Below are positions 1-8,155 of a stretch of DNA of 50,572 nt, piece by piece. Made by a program: the position numbers and the translations under genes. Origin of the DNA: an uncultured Lachnospiraceae bacterium (GTDB taxonomy: Bacteria; Bacillota; Clostridia; Lachnospirales; Lachnospiraceae). Position 1 is the first letter of the stretch. Each line of letters begins with the position of its first letter. The notes under the pieces are model-generated. The model was not told where the DNA came from, did no database searches, and saw only the letters and a program-made list of their open reading frames with translations. The stretch covers positions 1-50,572 of the forward strand of contig CAKRJH010000018.1 in the NCBI GenBank assembly GCA_934351255.1. Direction: 5' to 3'.

Positions 1-235
1 TTGGCAGTCGGCTTCACGGTCGGCGCTGCCGTCGGTTTGGCAGTCGGCTTCACGGTCGGCGCTGCCGTCGGTTTGGCAGTCGGCTTCACGGTCGGCGCTG
101 CCGTCGGTTTGACAGTCGGCGCTGCCGTCGGTTTGGCGGTCGGCGCTGCCGTCGGTTTGACAGTTGGCGCTGCCGTCGGTTTGGCGGTCGGCGCTGCCGT
201 CGGTTTGACAGTTGGCGCTGCCGTCGGCTTGGCGA
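1..235. repeat. Tandem repeat coding the PTAAPT(V/A)K tail
   Basis: In-frame tandem repeat within the gene above. The 12-base words for PTAA and PT(V/A)K alternate, giving units of 24 and 36 bases with very few substitutions (ctgtc/cggtc-type changes). All units are multiples of three, so copy-number changes would alter length without shifting frame. It continues past position 1. Confidence 0.9.
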
Positions 236-830
236 TCGGCTTGGCACTCTGCACCGGTTCTGTCACAGCAGGAGAGGTGGTCTCCGGTGTGTCAAAGGTA
301 TCGTCCGGTGTCGGCTGTGCAGGCTGTGTAGTCACCCCAGGATTTGCTGTCTGGTATGGTGTGCCTGTCGGCACCGTCGTCGGCTTCACACTCTGTGTCG
401 GTGCTGCCGATGGGTTCGTGCTCTGCACCGGTGCATTCGTTACCACATCAGCCGGATCCGGCTCTTCTGTCTCCTCAGGCTCATCGCTGTCCTCCGGCTC
501 CGGTGTCGGCTTTCCCGCCTTGACTGTCACCGTACATTTGTAGGTCTTTTTCTTATTCTTGGCGGTCACGACAGTCTTGCCGGCCTTTTTGCCGGTTACG
601 ACTCCCTGTGCATTCACTGTGGCGATCTTTTTATGTTTGGATTTCCAGACCACCTTTCCCCTGGCACCCTTCAATTTCAGGCGGACCTTGCCACCCACCT
701 GAACGGTGACTTTTTTCTTGTTCAATCTGGCTTTCCCGGCCGCCTGTGACGTCAGATCCACCTGCATCTGCGCCAGAAACATGGCCAGTACAAGCACTGC
801 TGCCCATACTTTTTTCCAATACATTTTCAT
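1..830 (-). CDS. Secreted Ig-like (Big_2-type) protein with proline/threonine repeat tail, 3' end beyond the window
   Basis: The start at 830 gives a Lys-containing, hydrophobic signal peptide (MKMYWKKVWAAVLVLAMFLA, cut probably near SQAA, residue 30). A lysine-rich Ig-like fold of the Big_2 kind follows (about residues 33-105). Its core resembles the family pattern W-K-S-x-x-x-K-I-A-T-V-x-x-x-G-x-V-x-G-K-K-A-G. After an acidic stretch (about 108-126) the protein becomes Thr/Pro/Ala-rich and ends in near-perfect PTAAPTVK/PTAAPTAK repeats that run off the left edge. 276 codons are visible and no stop is reached. Exported, probably a cell-wall or matrix-exposed protein; the function is unknown. 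The tail could be a wall-spanning spacer leading to a further domain or anchor outside the window. Confidence 0.85.
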   Translation of the reverse strand, partial: MKMYWKKVWAAVLVLAMFLAQMQVDLTSQAAGKARLNKKKVTVQVGGKVRLKLKGARGKVVWKSKHKKIATVNAQGVVTGKKAGKTVVTAKNKKKTYKCTVTVKAGKPTPEPEDSDEPEETEEPDPADVVTNAPVQSTNPSAAPTQSVKPTTVPTGTPYQTANPGVTTQPAQPTPDDTFDTPETTSPAVTEPVQSAKPIAKPTAAPTVKPTAAPTAKPTAAPTVKPTAAPTAKPTAAPTVKPTAAPTVKPTAKPTAAPTVKPTAKPTAAPTVKPTA

Positions 831-894
831 AGTTTTTTCTCCTTGTTTTTTCTTTCTTCCAGATAGGCATAATACACCTATTTTCTTATCTTTC

Positions 895-923
895 ATAATA
901 TAGTATATACCCTGTTTTTGCAA
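895..923 (-). promoter_or_regulatory. Predicted promoter of the Ig-like/PT-repeat gene
   Basis: On the minus strand TTGCAA (923-918) is followed after 17 bases by TATTAT (900-895), about 65 bases before the start at 830. Found by eye as a sigma-A-type match. Confidence 0.5.
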
Positions 924-992
924 ATTGTTTGACAATGAAACCGCAGGAATATTACAAAGTTCTACATACCAAACTACACAGGAGAATCAGCC

Positions 993-1307
993 ATGGATTT
1001 ACAATTGATCAGCCCCACCGAACTCGATAACCTGCTCGCCACCTCCTCCCCACCCCTTTTGATCGATCTGCGTGATGACGATGACTACCTCAAAGGCCAT
1101 ATTCCGGGTGCCCGATGGGTCTGCCGCCAGAATTGTCTGAAGCGGATCACCGCCATGGCGCGTCAACAGGGGCGTCCGGTCGTCCTGTACTGCTACCACG
1201 GAGGAGTCAGCATGATGCTGTGCCGTGATCTGCAGGATATAGGATGTCCGGCCACCAGTCTCTGTGGAGGATTCGAGTCCTGGAAGTACGTCCACAGGAA
1301 GCAATGA
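993..1307 (+). CDS. Single-domain rhodanese-like sulfurtransferase
   Basis: A 104-residue protein made of one rhodanese domain. It has the N-terminal LIDLRDDDDYLKGHIPGA segment (CH2A-like) and the active-site loop LYCYHGGVS with catalytic Cys67. Rhodaneses of this size (GlpE/PspE-like) carry a persulfide on this Cys and pass sulfur to acceptors; the partner here is unknown. Preceded by aggag 9 bases before ATG. No signal peptide, so cytoplasmic. A possible -35 TTGACA lies at 929-934. It ends 54 bases before the agcS promoter and is probably a separate unit. A link to thiamine sulfur transfer is possible but unsupported by position. Confidence 0.88.
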   Translation: MDLQLISPTELDNLLATSSPPLLIDLRDDDDYLKGHIPGARWVCRQNCLKRITAMARQQGRPVVLYCYHGGVSMMLCRDLQDIGCPATSLCGGFESWKYVHRKQ

Positions 1308-1320
1308 CTTCCCAAGAATA

Positions 1321-1338
1321 TTGTATACCCGTATACAA
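1321..1338. promoter_or_regulatory. Perfect palindrome, GntR-type operator candidate
   Basis: TTGTATAC-CC-GTATACAA is a perfect inverted repeat (8-base arms, 2-base spacer) ending four bases before the -35 of the following promoter. Sites built on GTATAC with this symmetry are typical of GntR-family regulators. No GntR gene is present in the window. Confidence 0.55.
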
Positions 1339-1342
1339 TTTG

Positions 1343-1371
1343 TTGAAAAAGCCTTTCTGCTGTGCTATCCT
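1343..1371 (+). promoter_or_regulatory. Predicted promoter of the agcS operon
   Basis: TTGAAA (1343-1348), 17-base spacer, TATCCT (1366-1371). It lies directly downstream of the palindrome and about 63 bases before the agcS start. Confidence 0.5.
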
Positions 1372-1433
1372 TGACCTATGCAATTCTTACAAAATTTGTA
1401 AATACGGAAAGCATGCAAGAAAGGAGTCTGCAA

Positions 1434-3104
1434 ATGAAAACACTATCTGACGCACTGGTAACCATCGACGACTTTGTCTGGGGTCCTGTGATGCTGATTC
1501 TTCTGGTGGGAACCGGCATCTTCCTGACGATCCGGACCAAAGCCCTTTGCTGGCGCAACCTTCCCTACGCACTTCGCAGCGTTCTCAGCAAGGAAGCCCG
1601 CCAGAAGACCGGGGATGGAGACGTCTCTCCCTTCTCGGCACTGACCACCGCTCTGGCCGCCACCATCGGCACCGGAAACATTGTCGGTGTCGCCACCGCC
1701 ATGGTGTCCGGCGGTCCGGGCGCACTGGTCTGGATGTGGATCTCCGCACTGTTCGGACTGACCTCCAAATTCAGCGAGTGTATGCTGGCGATCAAATATC
1801 GTGAAATCAATGAAAAAGGCGAAATGTCAGGTGGTCCGATGTACACCATGAAAAAAGCCTTCAAACACAAGAAAGCAGGCGCCGTGCTCGGATGGCTGTT
1901 CGCGCTGTTCGCCGTGATCGCCTCCTTCGGAATCGGCAATCTGACCCAGGCCAATTCCATCTCCACCGCGCTCCAGACCACCTTCCATATTCCGCTGTAT
2001 GCCACCGGCATTGTCATCACGATCCTGGCTCTGGTGGTGATCATCGGCGGAATCAAGACGATCTCCAAAGTTTCCCAGGTGGTCGTGCCTCTGATGGCAT
2101 TATTCTACATAGTCGCAGGTCTAGTCGTGATCATCGGCAATATCGGCAACATTCCGGCCGGCGTGGCCATGATCTTTAAAATGGCATTTTCCGTCAAAGC
2201 CATTGGCGGCGGTATGTGCGGTTCCATTGTCGCAGCAATGTCTCAGGCACTGCGCTTCGGTGTCGCCCGCGGTGTCTTTTCCAATGAAGCCGGCATGGGT
2301 TCCGCTGCCATCACCGCAGCCGCTGCTTCTACCACCGATCCGGTACGTCAGGGATACATCAATATGACCGGTACCTTCTGGGATACGATCGTGGTATGTA
2401 CGATCACCGGCCTGTGTATTGCAAGCTCCGGTGTGCTGGGTTCCAAAGATGTCATTTCCACCGGTCATTATGACGCGCAGGCACAGGTGCTTGATCTGAC
2501 AGATGACAACGGCGCCACAACCAGTTATAATTTATCTATGGCTGCGGACGGGGAATCCTTTACCCTTCTGGAACAGAACAATCCTGACGCAGAGGAAACC
2601 ACCTATCATGTCACTGAAGACACCAGAGAGTCCCTGACTCCGGGCACCGTAAACGGCGTCACCTGGGAGGCACCGGACTACAGCGAACTATCCTTTGCCA
2701 CAGACAATACCTGCGAATACCAGGAGATCACCAAGGGATCTGCTCTGACGATCAAGGCCTTCAACACCGTGCTCGGCACTCCGGGCGGCTGGCTGGTCTG
2801 CATCGGCATTGCACTGTTCGCCTTCTCGACGATCCTCGGCTGGGAATACCACGGCGAGAAAGCCTTTGAGTACCTGTTTGGAACGCATCGTTTCAATATA
2901 ATATACCGCATTGTCTTCTCGCTGATCGTCTATGTCGGCGCTACTACTACATTAGAGATTGCATGGAACTTCTCAGATATTGCAAATGCTCTGATGGCGA
3001 TCCCGAACCTGATCTGTCTGCTCGCTCTGAGCGGAGTCATTGCCAGCGAGATGCAGCGTTACCAGTCTGTGATCCAGGAAGAAAAAGCGGCCAAAAAACG
3101 ATAG
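1434..3104 (+). CDS. Sodium:alanine/amino-acid symporter (AgcS family) with an enlarged extracytoplasmic loop
   Basis: 556 residues from the ATG at 1434, which has AAAGGAG nine bases upstream; a GTG at 1362 lies within the promoter and is rejected. It carries the family signature GGPGALVWMW, the conserved ATIGTGNIVGVATA stretch and about ten membrane segments. AgcS proteins import alanine, glycine or related amino acids with Na+. The family is normally about 450 residues. Here roughly residues 360-450 form a polar, acidic, Thr-rich insertion between two membrane segments, probably facing outside. The AEC transporter gene begins 15 bases downstream, suggesting one operon. Confidence 0.9.
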   Translation: MKTLSDALVTIDDFVWGPVMLILLVGTGIFLTIRTKALCWRNLPYALRSVLSKEARQKTGDGDVSPFSALTTALAATIGTGNIVGVATAMVSGGPGALVWMWISALFGLTSKFSECMLAIKYREINEKGEMSGGPMYTMKKAFKHKKAGAVLGWLFALFAVIASFGIGNLTQANSISTALQTTFHIPLYATGIVITILALVVIIGGIKTISKVSQVVVPLMALFYIVAGLVVIIGNIGNIPAGVAMIFKMAFSVKAIGGGMCGSIVAAMSQALRFGVARGVFSNEAGMGSAAITAAAASTTDPVRQGYINMTGTFWDTIVVCTITGLCIASSGVLGSKDVISTGHYDAQAQVLDLTDDNGATTSYNLSMAADGESFTLLEQNNPDAEETTYHVTEDTRESLTPGTVNGVTWEAPDYSELSFATDNTCEYQEITKGSALTIKAFNTVLGTPGGWLVCIGIALFAFSTILGWEYHGEKAFEYLFGTHRFNIIYRIVFSLIVYVGATTTLEIAWNFSDIANALMAIPNLICLLALSGVIASEMQRYQSVIQEEKAAKKR

Positions 3105-3119
3105 AAAGAGAGAATTCTC

Positions 3120-4073
3120 ATGGACAGCTTTATATACAGTCTCAACGCCACCGTGCCGATCTTTGCGATCATGGTGCTGGGCCGTTTCTTCAAAGAGATC
3201 GGACTGATCGACGATCATTTTGCGTCGATTGCCAACAAATTTGTATTCAAAGCCTGCCTGCCCTGCATGCTTTTTCTGGATCTGGCAGACACCGATATCC
3301 GCCACAATTTTGATCTGAAATATGTAGGATTCTGCTTCGCGGTCACCCTGATATCGATCCTTGGCACCTGGTTCCTGACGCGTCATCTGATGCGTTCCAA
3401 AGAAAGTGTCGGTGCCTTTGTGCAGGGAGCGTACCGCAGCAGCGCGGCCATTCTGGGCATTGCCTTTATCCAGAACATTTACGGGACTTCCGGCATGGCA
3501 CCTCTCATGATCATCGGTTCTGTGCCGCTGTACAATATTTTTGCCGTCATTGTGCTGACGCTGGAAAGCAGCGATGCGCAGACTTCCCAGGACCGAAGCC
3601 AGATCAAAAAGGCATTTGTCAATATTCTGAAAAATCCCATCATCATTGGCATTGTGCTGGGACTTCTGGCCTCACTGGTCAATCTGAAACTGCCCCAGAT
3701 GATGGACAAGACCATTCATAACCTGGCCGTCATGACCTCCCCTCTGGCACTGATCGCGATCGGTGTGTCCTTTGAAGGAAAGAAGGCCCTGGCCAAGATC
3801 AAACCCACAGCCATCGCCTCCGCGCTCAAGCTGTGCGGCTGGGTCATCCTGTTTATGCCGCTGGCCATCTGGCTCGGATTCCGCGACCAGAAGCTGATCG
3901 CGATCCTGATCATGCTGGCATCCCCGTGCACACCGACTTCCTATATCATGGCCAAAAACATGGACGGCGACAGCGTGCTGGCATCCAGCATTGTGGTGAC
4001 CACCACACTGTTCTCCTCGGTCACTCTGACCTTCTGGATCTTCCTGCTGCGCAGCTTCGGGCTGATTCAATAA
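3120..4073 (+). CDS. AEC-family (auxin efflux carrier-like) membrane transporter
   Basis: 317 residues, ten predicted membrane segments in two halves, typical size and layout for the Membrane transport protein family (PF03547 type). Conserved features include an N-terminal PIFAIMVLGRFFKEIGLI stretch and a C-terminal ASPCTPTSYIMAKNM segment. Bacterial members move small acids such as malate, malonate or amino acids. The substrate cannot be read from sequence, but co-transcription with AgcS suggests amino-acid or organic-acid traffic. A start with GAAAGAGAG upstream is well placed. Its last seven bases overlap the 3' end of the convergent AraC gene. Confidence 0.88.
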   Translation: MDSFIYSLNATVPIFAIMVLGRFFKEIGLIDDHFASIANKFVFKACLPCMLFLDLADTDIRHNFDLKYVGFCFAVTLISILGTWFLTRHLMRSKESVGAFVQGAYRSSAAILGIAFIQNIYGTSGMAPLMIIGSVPLYNIFAVIVLTLESSDAQTSQDRSQIKKAFVNILKNPIIIGIVLGLLASLVNLKLPQMMDKTIHNLAVMTSPLALIAIGVSFEGKKALAKIKPTAIASALKLCGWVILFMPLAIWLGFRDQKLIAILIMLASPCTPTSYIMAKNMDGDSVLASSIVVTTTLFSSVTLTFWIFLLRSFGLIQ

Positions 4074-4804
4074 GACTGGTCAAAGTCCAGAGACCGATAG
4101 GCCATGCGATATTGAAGTGGAGTTACATCATAAAATTTTACAAATTGCCGGATAAAATAGCTGGAGGATGAAAATCCCAGAAATGCACTGATTTCTATGA
4201 TTTCCTCCCGGCTGTTGACCAACATATAGCAGGCCGTCCGGCATTTTTCTTTTAAAATATACTGCTGTAAGCTGTATCCTGTCTCCCTTCGAAAGAGACG
4301 GGACAGATAGTCCCCGCTGATCCCCAGTTCTTCTGCCACCTCCCCGGCCTTTATATTCTCCGTCAAATGCTTATGAATGTATTCAATGCCATGACGGACA
4401 TGATAGGTAATTCCCTTTTCCTTTGTGAGACGGTTCATGGTTCTGGTAAACTCTGTCACCGCCTCCTTTTTTATTCGAGAAAGCCCTTCCATGCTGTCGC
4501 AGACATCCAGCTTCCGGATATACATATCGCTCATGGTGTAGGACTGCTCCGGTTCCAATCCGGCTTCAATGCAGTGTCTGGTAATCATAGCAATGAGAAT
4601 AACCAGATGATAGCGGCGGTTCCGTAGGGCATCCCTGGACAATATACCCTGCCCCTCCACAGGTTCCTCCTCCAAACGCCCCTTCAAAACCTCCAGATTC
4701 CCCCTGGCCACCTCCCGGTAAAAGGACATTTCCGCGTCCACAGGCTGGTGGTAAATCTGTTCTTGCTGCTGATAGGCGAGAAGTTTTTGCAATTCCAGAT
4801 TCAT
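4067..4804 (-). CDS. AraC-family transcriptional regulator
   Basis: 245 residues. The C-terminal ~100 residues (from about 138) form a two-helix-turn-helix AraC domain: IKAGEVAEELGISGDYLSRL and then IIEISAFLGFSSSSYFIRQF, followed by the YDVTPLQYR motif. The N-terminal half is helical and has no recognisable cupin, so the effector is unknown. It is divergent from the GH5 glycosidase (135 bases between starts), so it probably controls that gene, a sugar-responsive arrangement common in this group. AGGAGAG precedes the start. Confidence 0.88.
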   Translation of the reverse strand: MNLELQKLLAYQQQEQIYHQPVDAEMSFYREVARGNLEVLKGRLEEEPVEGQGILSRDALRNRRYHLVILIAMITRHCIEAGLEPEQSYTMSDMYIRKLDVCDSMEGLSRIKKEAVTEFTRTMNRLTKEKGITYHVRHGIEYIHKHLTENIKAGEVAEELGISGDYLSRLFRRETGYSLQQYILKEKCRTACYMLVNSREEIIEISAFLGFSSSSYFIRQFVKFYDVTPLQYRMAYRSLDFDQSY

Positions 4805-4939
4805 CGTAAAAATCTCTCCTTCGTTTGTCCGTATTTGTGCTATTTATGTCGGTTTTATTGTATCACAAAGCGGGAAAAGCGAATAGTATGAAGTCAAGAA
4901 AACATAAGACATTTTCCACAAAGAAATGGAGGGAATACT

Positions 4940-5983
4940 ATGAAAACATGGAACGGTTATCAGAAGGGTGTAAATCTGGGAGGCTGGTTCTCCCAGTGTG
5001 AATATTCCAAAGAACATTTTGACTCATTTATCACAGAAAAAGATTTTGAAGTGATCGCGGGATGGGGTGCCGACCACGTGCGTCTGCCCATCGATTACAA
5101 CCTGGTGGAGCAGGAACGGGCAGATGGTTCCATCAACTATCTGGAAGAGGGTTTTGACTATATTTCCCGCGCCTACGAATGGGCCCGCCAAAATAACTTA
5201 AACATGATTATCGATCTTCATAAGACAGCAGGCTACAGCTTTGATGCCGGCGAGAAGCAGGAAGGATTTTTTGAAAGCGAAACGCTTCAGGAGCGTTTTT
5301 ACTGTCTCTGGGAGGAGTTAGCAAAGCGTTTTGGAAACCAGGGCTCCAGTCTGGCACTCGAGCTGTTAAACGAGGTCACCGACAAAGAATATATGGAAAC
5401 CTGGAAGAAGATTTCCCTGACCTGCATCGGGAGGATCCGTAAGATTGCACCAGATGCGGATATCTTACTGGGAGGATATTGGAACAACAGCGTAGAGGCT
5501 GTGGCAGATCTTCCAACTCCTCCCGACAGCCATATCATCTACAACTTCCACTGCTACGAACCTCTGATCTTCACCCACCAGGGAGCTTACTGGGCAGAGG
5601 GTATGCCAGTCGATTACCGCATGGCATTTGATCAGACTGTCGAAGAATATTTCCGGTTAACCAGAGAGATTCAGCCAAATTGGATCGCTCCGATCCAGAC
5701 AGCCGAAACACTGGACGGCCCGATGGATTCCCGTTTCTTCGAGGCACTGTTTGCACAGGCCATCGCCACGGCCGGACAGCGTGATGTTGCATTGTACTGC
5801 GGAGAGTACGGTGTCATCAACCGCGCCACACCGGAGGATACCCTCAAATGGTATCAGGCCATTCATCCGGTCTTTGAGAAATACGGCATCGGCCGGGCGG
5901 CATGGTCCTATCGAGAGATGGATTTTGGCCTTAGCGATGATCATCTTAAACATACGATTGCTAAACTGGTGCCATATCTGTAA
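4940..5983 (+). CDS. Glycoside hydrolase family 5, intracellular beta-glucanase/glucosidase-like
   Basis: 347 residues, a single (beta/alpha)8 GH5-type catalytic domain with no signal peptide, so it likely acts on imported oligosaccharides. The catalytic acid/base is E145 in ELLNEV and the nucleophile is E289 in YCGEYGV. HVRLPIDYN and FHCYEP (H204, Y206) are the usual GH5 substrate-site motifs. GGAGGG lies upstream of ATG. GH5 covers beta-1,4- and beta-1,3-glucanases and mannanases; the exact linkage cannot be assigned. No transporter or phosphotransferase gene accompanies it here. Confidence 0.88.
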   Translation: MKTWNGYQKGVNLGGWFSQCEYSKEHFDSFITEKDFEVIAGWGADHVRLPIDYNLVEQERADGSINYLEEGFDYISRAYEWARQNNLNMIIDLHKTAGYSFDAGEKQEGFFESETLQERFYCLWEELAKRFGNQGSSLALELLNEVTDKEYMETWKKISLTCIGRIRKIAPDADILLGGYWNNSVEAVADLPTPPDSHIIYNFHCYEPLIFTHQGAYWAEGMPVDYRMAFDQTVEEYFRLTREIQPNWIAPIQTAETLDGPMDSRFFEALFAQAIATAGQRDVALYCGEYGVINRATPEDTLKWYQAIHPVFEKYGIGRAAWSYREMDFGLSDDHLKHTIAKLVPYL

Positions 5984-5993
5984 GCCTCGGTTA

Positions 5994-6022
5994 TTGACGT
6001 AACCTGCAAAAACCGATATACT
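5994..6022 (+). promoter_or_regulatory. Predicted promoter of the thiC leader
   Basis: TTGACG (5994-5999), 17-base spacer, TATACT (6017-6022), placing transcription start near 6029, just before the TPP riboswitch. Confidence 0.75.
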
Positions 6023-6029
6023 GACTTCA

Positions 6030-6125
6030 TAAACAAGGGGAGCTGGCAAACCGGCTGAGAGGGAACTGATCGTTCCGACCCATAACCTGATTTGGATAAT
6101 GCCAACGTAGGACATATTTATGGAG
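6030..6125 (+). ncRNA. TPP riboswitch (THI element) upstream of thiC
   Basis: The THI-box hallmarks are present in order: GGGGAGC at 6037, the pyrimidine-sensor CTGAGAGGGA, ACCCATAACCTGATTTGGAT and AATGCCAACGTAGGA. Bound thiamine pyrophosphate is expected to favour the terminator that follows at once, lowering thiC expression. Confidence 0.95.
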
Positions 6126-6132
6126 AACACAT

Positions 6133-6164
6133 AGACTTGCCACATTGGCAAGTCTGTTTTTTAT
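6133..6164 (+). terminator. Riboswitch-controlled intrinsic terminator
   Basis: Perfect 10-base-pair stem AGACTTGCCA/TGGCAAGTCT with a CAT loop, followed by GTTTTTTAT. It sits between the TPP aptamer and thiC, as the expression platform. Confidence 0.92.
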
Positions 6165-6188
6165 ATTAAAGAAAGTCGAGGAACAACG

Positions 6189-7499
6189 ATGAGCGAATAC
6201 ACGACTCAGATGGATGCCGCAAGAAAAGGCATCGTCACCCCGCAGATCGCTGCGGTGGCTCAGAAAGAACATATGACAGAGGAAGCTCTGCTCAAACTGG
6301 TCGCAGAGGGCAAGGTAGCCATCCCGGCCAACAAAAATCACAAATGCCTGAACCCCGAAGGTGTCGGAAGCATGCTTCGCACCAAGATCAATGTCAACCT
6401 GGGTGTCTCCAGAGACTGCAAAGATTACGACATTGAGATGCAGAAGGTCATGAGCGCCGTAGAACTTGGTGCCGAGGCCATCATGGATCTGTCCAGCCAC
6501 GGCAACACACAGCCATTCCGTCAGAAACTCACCGGAGAATGCCCGGCCATGATCGGAACCGTGCCGGTATACGACAGCGTCATCCACTATCAGAGGGATC
6601 TCGGCACATTGACCGCCAGGGATTTCATTGACGTGGTACGCCTGCATGCACAGGACGGCGTCGACTTTGTGACACTGCACTGCGGCATCACCCGCAAGAC
6701 CATTGAGCAGATCAAAAAGCACAAGCGCAAGATGAACATTGTCAGCCGCGGAGGAAGCCTGGTCTTCGCCTGGATGAGCATGACCGGCGAGGAAAATCCA
6801 TTCTACGAATACTACGATGAGATCCTGGATATCTGCGAGCAGTACGATGTCACCATCTCCCTGGGAGATGCCTGCAGACCGGGCTGTCTGGCAGATGCGA
6901 CCGATGTATGCCAGATCGAGGAGCTGGTTCGTCTGGGCGAACTGACCAAGCGTGCCTGGGCGCACAATGTACAGGTTATGGTCGAAGGTCCGGGCCACGT
7001 GCCGCTGGATCAGGTAGCCGCCAATATGCAGGTTCAGAAAACCATCTGCATGGGCGCACCTTTCTATGTCCTCGGGCCTCTGGTTACGGATATTGCACCG
7101 GGTTACGATCACATTACCAGCGCGATCGGAGGAGCAGTAGCTGCCATGAACGGAGCGGCATTCCTGTGCTATGTGACACCGGCCGAGCATCTGGCTCTGC
7201 CAAATGTCGATGATGTCAAGCAGGGGATCATCGCTTCCAAGATCGCAGCCCATGCCGCCGACATCGCCAAAGGTGTACCGGGCGCCAGAGACATTGATGA
7301 CCGCATGGCCGATGCCAGAAGAGTGCTTGACTGGGATGCCCAGTATGCCTGCGCTCTGGATCCGGAGACCGCCAAGGCGATCCGCGACAGCCGTCTGCCG
7401 GAAGATGACCACAGCGACACCTGCTCCATGTGCGGTAAATTCTGTGCCGTGCGCAGCATGAACAAGGCGCTGGCCGGTGAAACGATCGACATCTTATAG
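6189..7499 (+). CDS. thiC: Phosphomethylpyrimidine synthase ThiC
   Basis: 436 residues, the short ThiC form of Clostridia lacking the long N-terminal domain of proteobacterial enzymes. It converts aminoimidazole ribotide to hydroxymethylpyrimidine phosphate by radical SAM chemistry. Family blocks are evident: VNLGVSRDC, EAIMDLSSHGN, HCGITRKT, VEGPGHVPLDQ and PGYDHITSAIGG. The C-terminal cluster motif CSMCGKFC (C412, C415, C419) binds the 4Fe-4S cluster; it is CX2CX3C, one residue shorter than the textbook CX2CX4C. Controlled by the TPP riboswitch. It is convergent with the thiSGHE operon. Confidence 0.97.
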   Translation: MSEYTTQMDAARKGIVTPQIAAVAQKEHMTEEALLKLVAEGKVAIPANKNHKCLNPEGVGSMLRTKINVNLGVSRDCKDYDIEMQKVMSAVELGAEAIMDLSSHGNTQPFRQKLTGECPAMIGTVPVYDSVIHYQRDLGTLTARDFIDVVRLHAQDGVDFVTLHCGITRKTIEQIKKHKRKMNIVSRGGSLVFAWMSMTGEENPFYEYYDEILDICEQYDVTISLGDACRPGCLADATDVCQIEELVRLGELTKRAWAHNVQVMVEGPGHVPLDQVAANMQVQKTICMGAPFYVLGPLVTDIAPGYDHITSAIGGAVAAMNGAAFLCYVTPAEHLALPNVDDVKQGIIASKIAAHAADIAKGVPGARDIDDRMADARRVLDWDAQYACALDPETAKAIRDSRLPEDDHSDTCSMCGKFCAVRSMNKALAGETIDIL

Positions 7500-7540
7500 T
7501 TCTTTCGTTTCATTCATTTTTCACGTTTATTTACAAATCA

Positions 7541-8155
7541 TCAAAGAAATGCGCGTGACATCACGCATACTCCTTTGGCTCCCTGATCCATACAGGGAGC
7601 CATATTTTTTTCGTCAATGCCGCCCAGGGCATATACCGGAATGTCCACCTGACGGGTCACCTCCGCCAGAAAGTCCAGACCGCGGGCCGGGACGCCGGGC
7701 TTGCACTGCGTCGGAAAAATATGGCTGGCAGTCACGTAGGAGGCCCCCAATCTCTGTGCTTCCAATGCCTCGGAAACGCTATGGCAGGATACCCCCAGTG
7801 TCGTGAACCATTCTCTCTGCGCATCTGTCAATCCCAAAAACGGGATATATGGAAGATGGATCGCATGACATCCCAGTTCCAGCGCCACATTGACAAAACT
7901 GTGCAGGATCAGCGGTGCATCTGTCTCACTCTCCCCCTCCAGAATATCCTGAGCCAGCGCCCGGTATTCCTGCTGTGACAGATCCTTTTCACGCAGGATC
8001 ACAGCGGTGACCGCGGATACTTCCGGCGAGCGCAGCAGACGGATCCTCTGTACAAATTCCCGTCTGCCGCCGCTGCACAGACTGCGGTTGGAGATAACCA
8101 GAACCGGCACCTCTCTCTGGGTCAGGATCGGATCAAGAGATATAGACATAATCAT
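7541..8155 (-). CDS. thiE: Thiamine-phosphate synthase / TenI-like protein
   Basis: 204 residues, a single TIM-barrel of the ThiE/TenI family, last gene of the thiS-G-H-E operon. Matching blocks: VLVISNRSL near the N-terminus, the phosphate/thiazole region VTASHIFPTQCKPGVPARGL, and VYALGGID. The canonical HxGQxD pyrimidine-site motif is replaced by HLPYIPF, so the enzyme is divergent. It may be a true ThiE (joins HMP-PP to thiazole phosphate) or a TenI-like aromatase. The start overlaps the thiH 3' end by 23 bases; an in-frame ATG at 8149 is an alternative. Confidence 0.8.
   Translation of the reverse strand: MIMSISLDPILTQREVPVLVISNRSLCSGGRREFVQRIRLLRSPEVSAVTAVILREKDLSQQEYRALAQDILEGESETDAPLILHSFVNVALELGCHAIHLPYIPFLGLTDAQREWFTTLGVSCHSVSEALEAQRLGASYVTASHIFPTQCKPGVPARGLDFLAEVTRQVDIPVYALGGIDEKNMAPCMDQGAKGVCVMSRAFL
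7577..7610 (+). terminator. Intrinsic terminator for thiC located inside the thiE coding sequence
   Basis: GGCTCCCTG/CAGGGAGCC stem with a 7-base loop, followed by ATATTTTTTTC on the plus strand. It lies about 75 bases after the thiC stop and within the last codons of the convergent thiE, where it also encodes protein sequence. Confidence 0.7.

Noticed and set aside
1..543. Plus-strand VGAAVGL-repeat open frame
   Set aside because: It is the antisense of the minus-strand PT-repeat gene, which has a signal peptide, Shine-Dalgarno site and Ig-like domain.
6027..7412. 461-codon minus-strand open frame opposite thiC
   Set aside because: It is the shadow of a strongly conserved thiC and shows no recognisable protein pattern.
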